DNA from: Seiridium cupressi
Taxonomy: Eukaryota > Ascomycota > Sordariomycetes > Amphisphaeriales > Sporocadaceae
Length of the DNA stretch: 33,450 nt
NCBI GenBank assembly: GCA_036674765.1
Contig: JARVKI010000180.1
Coordinates: 1-33,450, forward strand
Direction of reading: 5' to 3'
The notes below the pieces were generated by a model. That model did not search any database, had not been told where the DNA came from, and saw only the letters and a list, made by a program, of their open reading frames with translations. How positions within the stretch are numbered: the stretch's first letter is position 1; each line of letters starts with the position of its first letter. A program made the position numbers and the translations under genes. This document shows positions 31,244-33,450 of the stretch, piece after piece.

Positions 31244-33450
31244 TTACTACGATAAATTAAACGTTAAAGAAAGTGAAGTAAATAAAAATTTAATGTAATT
31301 ACATTAAAAAATAACCGAGATTTAAGCGTAGTTTTTAACTGCCTTTAACCGTTTATTACGGATCCGTAAAATCCGGGGTTATATAAAAAAGAAAAGTTTA
31401 AAGTTAATAAAGCGGGGTATATTAAAATTAAATAAAAAGGACGACGCCTTTTTTATTTTAATTAATTATAAATATTATATCGTGGATAATATCCGTTTAT
31501 TAAGCGTTTTTAATGAATTAAATTAAACCTTTTTTAGTTTTAAAAAGGAGTTCGCAGGGTTTAGCCTTTTATTACTTTTAAGCGGCGTTAATACTCTTTT
31601 AAAACTTTAAAATACTATTAAAAATGCTTTATAAATTCGTAAGTATTTTTTAAATGTGGATAATCCTTTTATTTAATTTCGTATTAGTATTTTTTACCGA
31701 TTTTTTAATATTATATAATTTTTTTAATTTCGTATTTTTATTAATTTAATTATTTTACTTTTAAGTTTATTTTAAGCTTTACGCTAACTAGGGTTAGTTT
31801 TAATAATGAAATATAAACCGTTAAAAATATATATATTATTTTTAATAATAATAATTAAAAATTAACTTTTAAAATAACTTTATCGATTTTAAATGGTCCG
31901 AATTTTTTAAAATCGAGTTTATCGCTTAATTATTTTATTTTAATATTTCTACGTAATAAATAAACTTTATCTCTTTTTATAAAGGTTAATCTTTTAATCC
32001 TTTTTTTATCGTAATATTATTTTATTCGTTATTAAAAGAATAAAAGTTTTTATTATAAAGATTATTATAATAATTAAAGTTTATCGACGTATTTTATAAT
32101 TTTAAGCGTTTATTCGCCGTAAAGTGGTTTTTTAATAATATTAAAGTTATATTTAAAATTAACGTAAAATAATAATATTTTAATAAGTTTATTAATCGCG
32201 TTATTATAAGCGATTTATATAATAAATAATAATTATATTTAATTATTTTATTTATAATTAACGTAATATCGTAGGTATTATTTAAATATTTAGTTTATTT
32301 ATTTTATTTATTTATTTATTTATAAATAAAAGGCCGTAAATAGTTTATATTTAATTTTTAATTATAATATAAGGGATTATTAGAATTTTAACGTAAAAAG
32401 CTTGTTTTTATCGGAGATGAATTTATTTAATAACTTGTATTAGCTAATTATAATTTTAAAAACAGTATAAGCGAGTTTCGTAACGTTGTTTACTTTTTTA
32501 TATAAGATAAAATATCCGTATTTCGTAAATCGTTCCGTAATAATAAAGATATTATTATATTTTACATTTATTATTAATTCCTTTAATAACGGTAATTTAA
32601 TAATAAAGTTTATAATAACCGATTTTTAAACCTTATCGGGTGGTATTATTAATTATAATTCTTTATATAATTTATATTAAAATGCTTTAATTTTATTATA
32701 AAGGTTATAGTTTTTAATAACTTTAAAAACACGTTATTTTAAATTTTTATAATTAAAATGTTATTAAATCCTTTTAATAGTTTTAAATATTTTTATATAT
32801 TTATTAAATGGTAATATATAATATTTTTAAATAAGTTTTTTTTAGAACTTTTTAAAAAGGTATATTTTCTTGTAATGCGTTGGAATTTCCGTTTTTTAAT
32901 ACTTTTTATTAATTTTTTCGATTTATATCCTTTATATAATTATATAATTAATAACGTATAAGTTTATAATCGGTATAAGGTTTCCTTCCTCGTTAATTGT
33001 AAGGATAATATATATTTTTTTAAACGCTTTTTAAAAGTAATCCGATTTGCGATTTAACGCGTTGGTTTTTTTATTTTTTAATCCCTTTTAATAAATAATA
33101 ATAAAATTAAAGTTTATTAAGAATTTTAACCATTATATTTATCGTTTATTAAGTTTTTTATTATTAATAAATAATATTAAGTTTTTATAATCGGTATAGA
33201 TTTTAATTTAATATATTATTTCGTTAAAGTAATATTTTTATTTTTTAAATGCTTTAATAATTACTATTAATTCCTTATCGTAAATTTAATAATTAAACTT
33301 TAATTTATTAAGTTTTTTAAAGTAATAAGCGATTAAATGTAATTTTTTATCGTTTTTTCGTTAATTAAATTATCCGCCGATCGCGTAATTTAATACGTCG
33401 GTTTCGATTTCGAATTCTTTATTAAAATCGGTTATAATTATAACGGGTTT
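31244..33450 (-). mobile_element. pol: Element 2 interior: chromodomain, integrase and RNase H remnant, antisense, cut by window edge
   Basis: On the minus strand, from the right edge leftward, the same protein blocks as in element 1 appear in order. RNase H is at about 33450-33100 (a counterpart of the block at 28230-28560, ending in the same motif before the integrase). The integrase core is at about 32650-32380 (PPDK, KSVIINFIIKLP). The chromodomain is at about 31735-31550 (YEIKKI, GKKY, YEIK, KDYPHLKNTYE). Stops at Trp/Gln codons are frequent. Non-coding sequence follows to 31244, where element 1 interrupts it. The 5' half lies outside the window. Confidence 0.75.

Overview
The window looks like nuclear DNA of a filamentous ascomycete (Pezizomycotina) with a two-compartment genome. 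Four things point there: a HET-domain protein and a Clr5-domain protein, both typical of filamentous ascomycetes; short spliceosomal introns (about 46-141 nt) with GT...AG borders and CTAAC/CTGAT-like branch sites; no operon organisation; and AT-saturated blocks with the signature of repeat-induced point mutation (RIP), where CpA/TpG is nearly gone while CpG remains, and transposon reading frames carry many TGG/CAA/CGA-to-stop changes and Cys/His-to-Tyr changes. The species cannot be named from the sequence alone.

Layout. 1-735 is an almost pure A/T block with no recognisable coding remnant. 736-23084 is a gene-bearing island of normal composition but low gene density. It holds a HET-domain gene (2489-3847, +), a Clr5-domain gene (6079-4799, -), a long stretch with only faint remnants (6080-9749), an ABM/dimeric alpha-beta-barrel protein (9750-10415, +), a four-exon cytochrome P450 (12680-10912, -), a secreted Ser/Thr-rich protein (13483-14639, +), a short-chain dehydrogenase (15974-14845, -), a gene-poor stretch, a multi-exon fungal protein of unknown function (18603-20669, +), and a TauD-type dioxygenase gene (21438-22632, +) whose assembled exons are one base out of frame. 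I rebuilt the spliced models by hand from splice sites, frame phase and family motifs. The exon sums are multiples of three for the Clr5, P450, Ser/Thr-rich and SDR genes, and one short of a multiple of three for the TauD gene.

23085-33450 is a RIP-degraded nest of two Ty3/gypsy chromoviruses. A complete element (23870-31238, + strand) has two 484-bp LTRs with no net length difference, a RIP-altered 5-bp target duplication (CTTAT/CTTAC), and still-readable gag zinc knuckle, protease, RT, RNase H, integrase and chromodomain. It sits inside a second, related element in the opposite orientation. That element's terminal LTR part starts sharply at 23085 (TGTAACG...), and its chromodomain-integrase-RNase H remnant runs from about 31244 off the right edge.

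How the genes may work together. The HET gene and the Clr5 gene are accessory, fast-turnover types often found near transposon-rich DNA. The P450, ABM protein and SDR lie within about 6.2 kb and could form a small oxidative tailoring set, but no backbone synthase (PKS, NRPS or terpene synthase) is present, so a biosynthetic cluster is only a suggestion. Two adjacent genes beside the retroelement nest seem to need single-base corrections, which means either recent decay or assembly errors.
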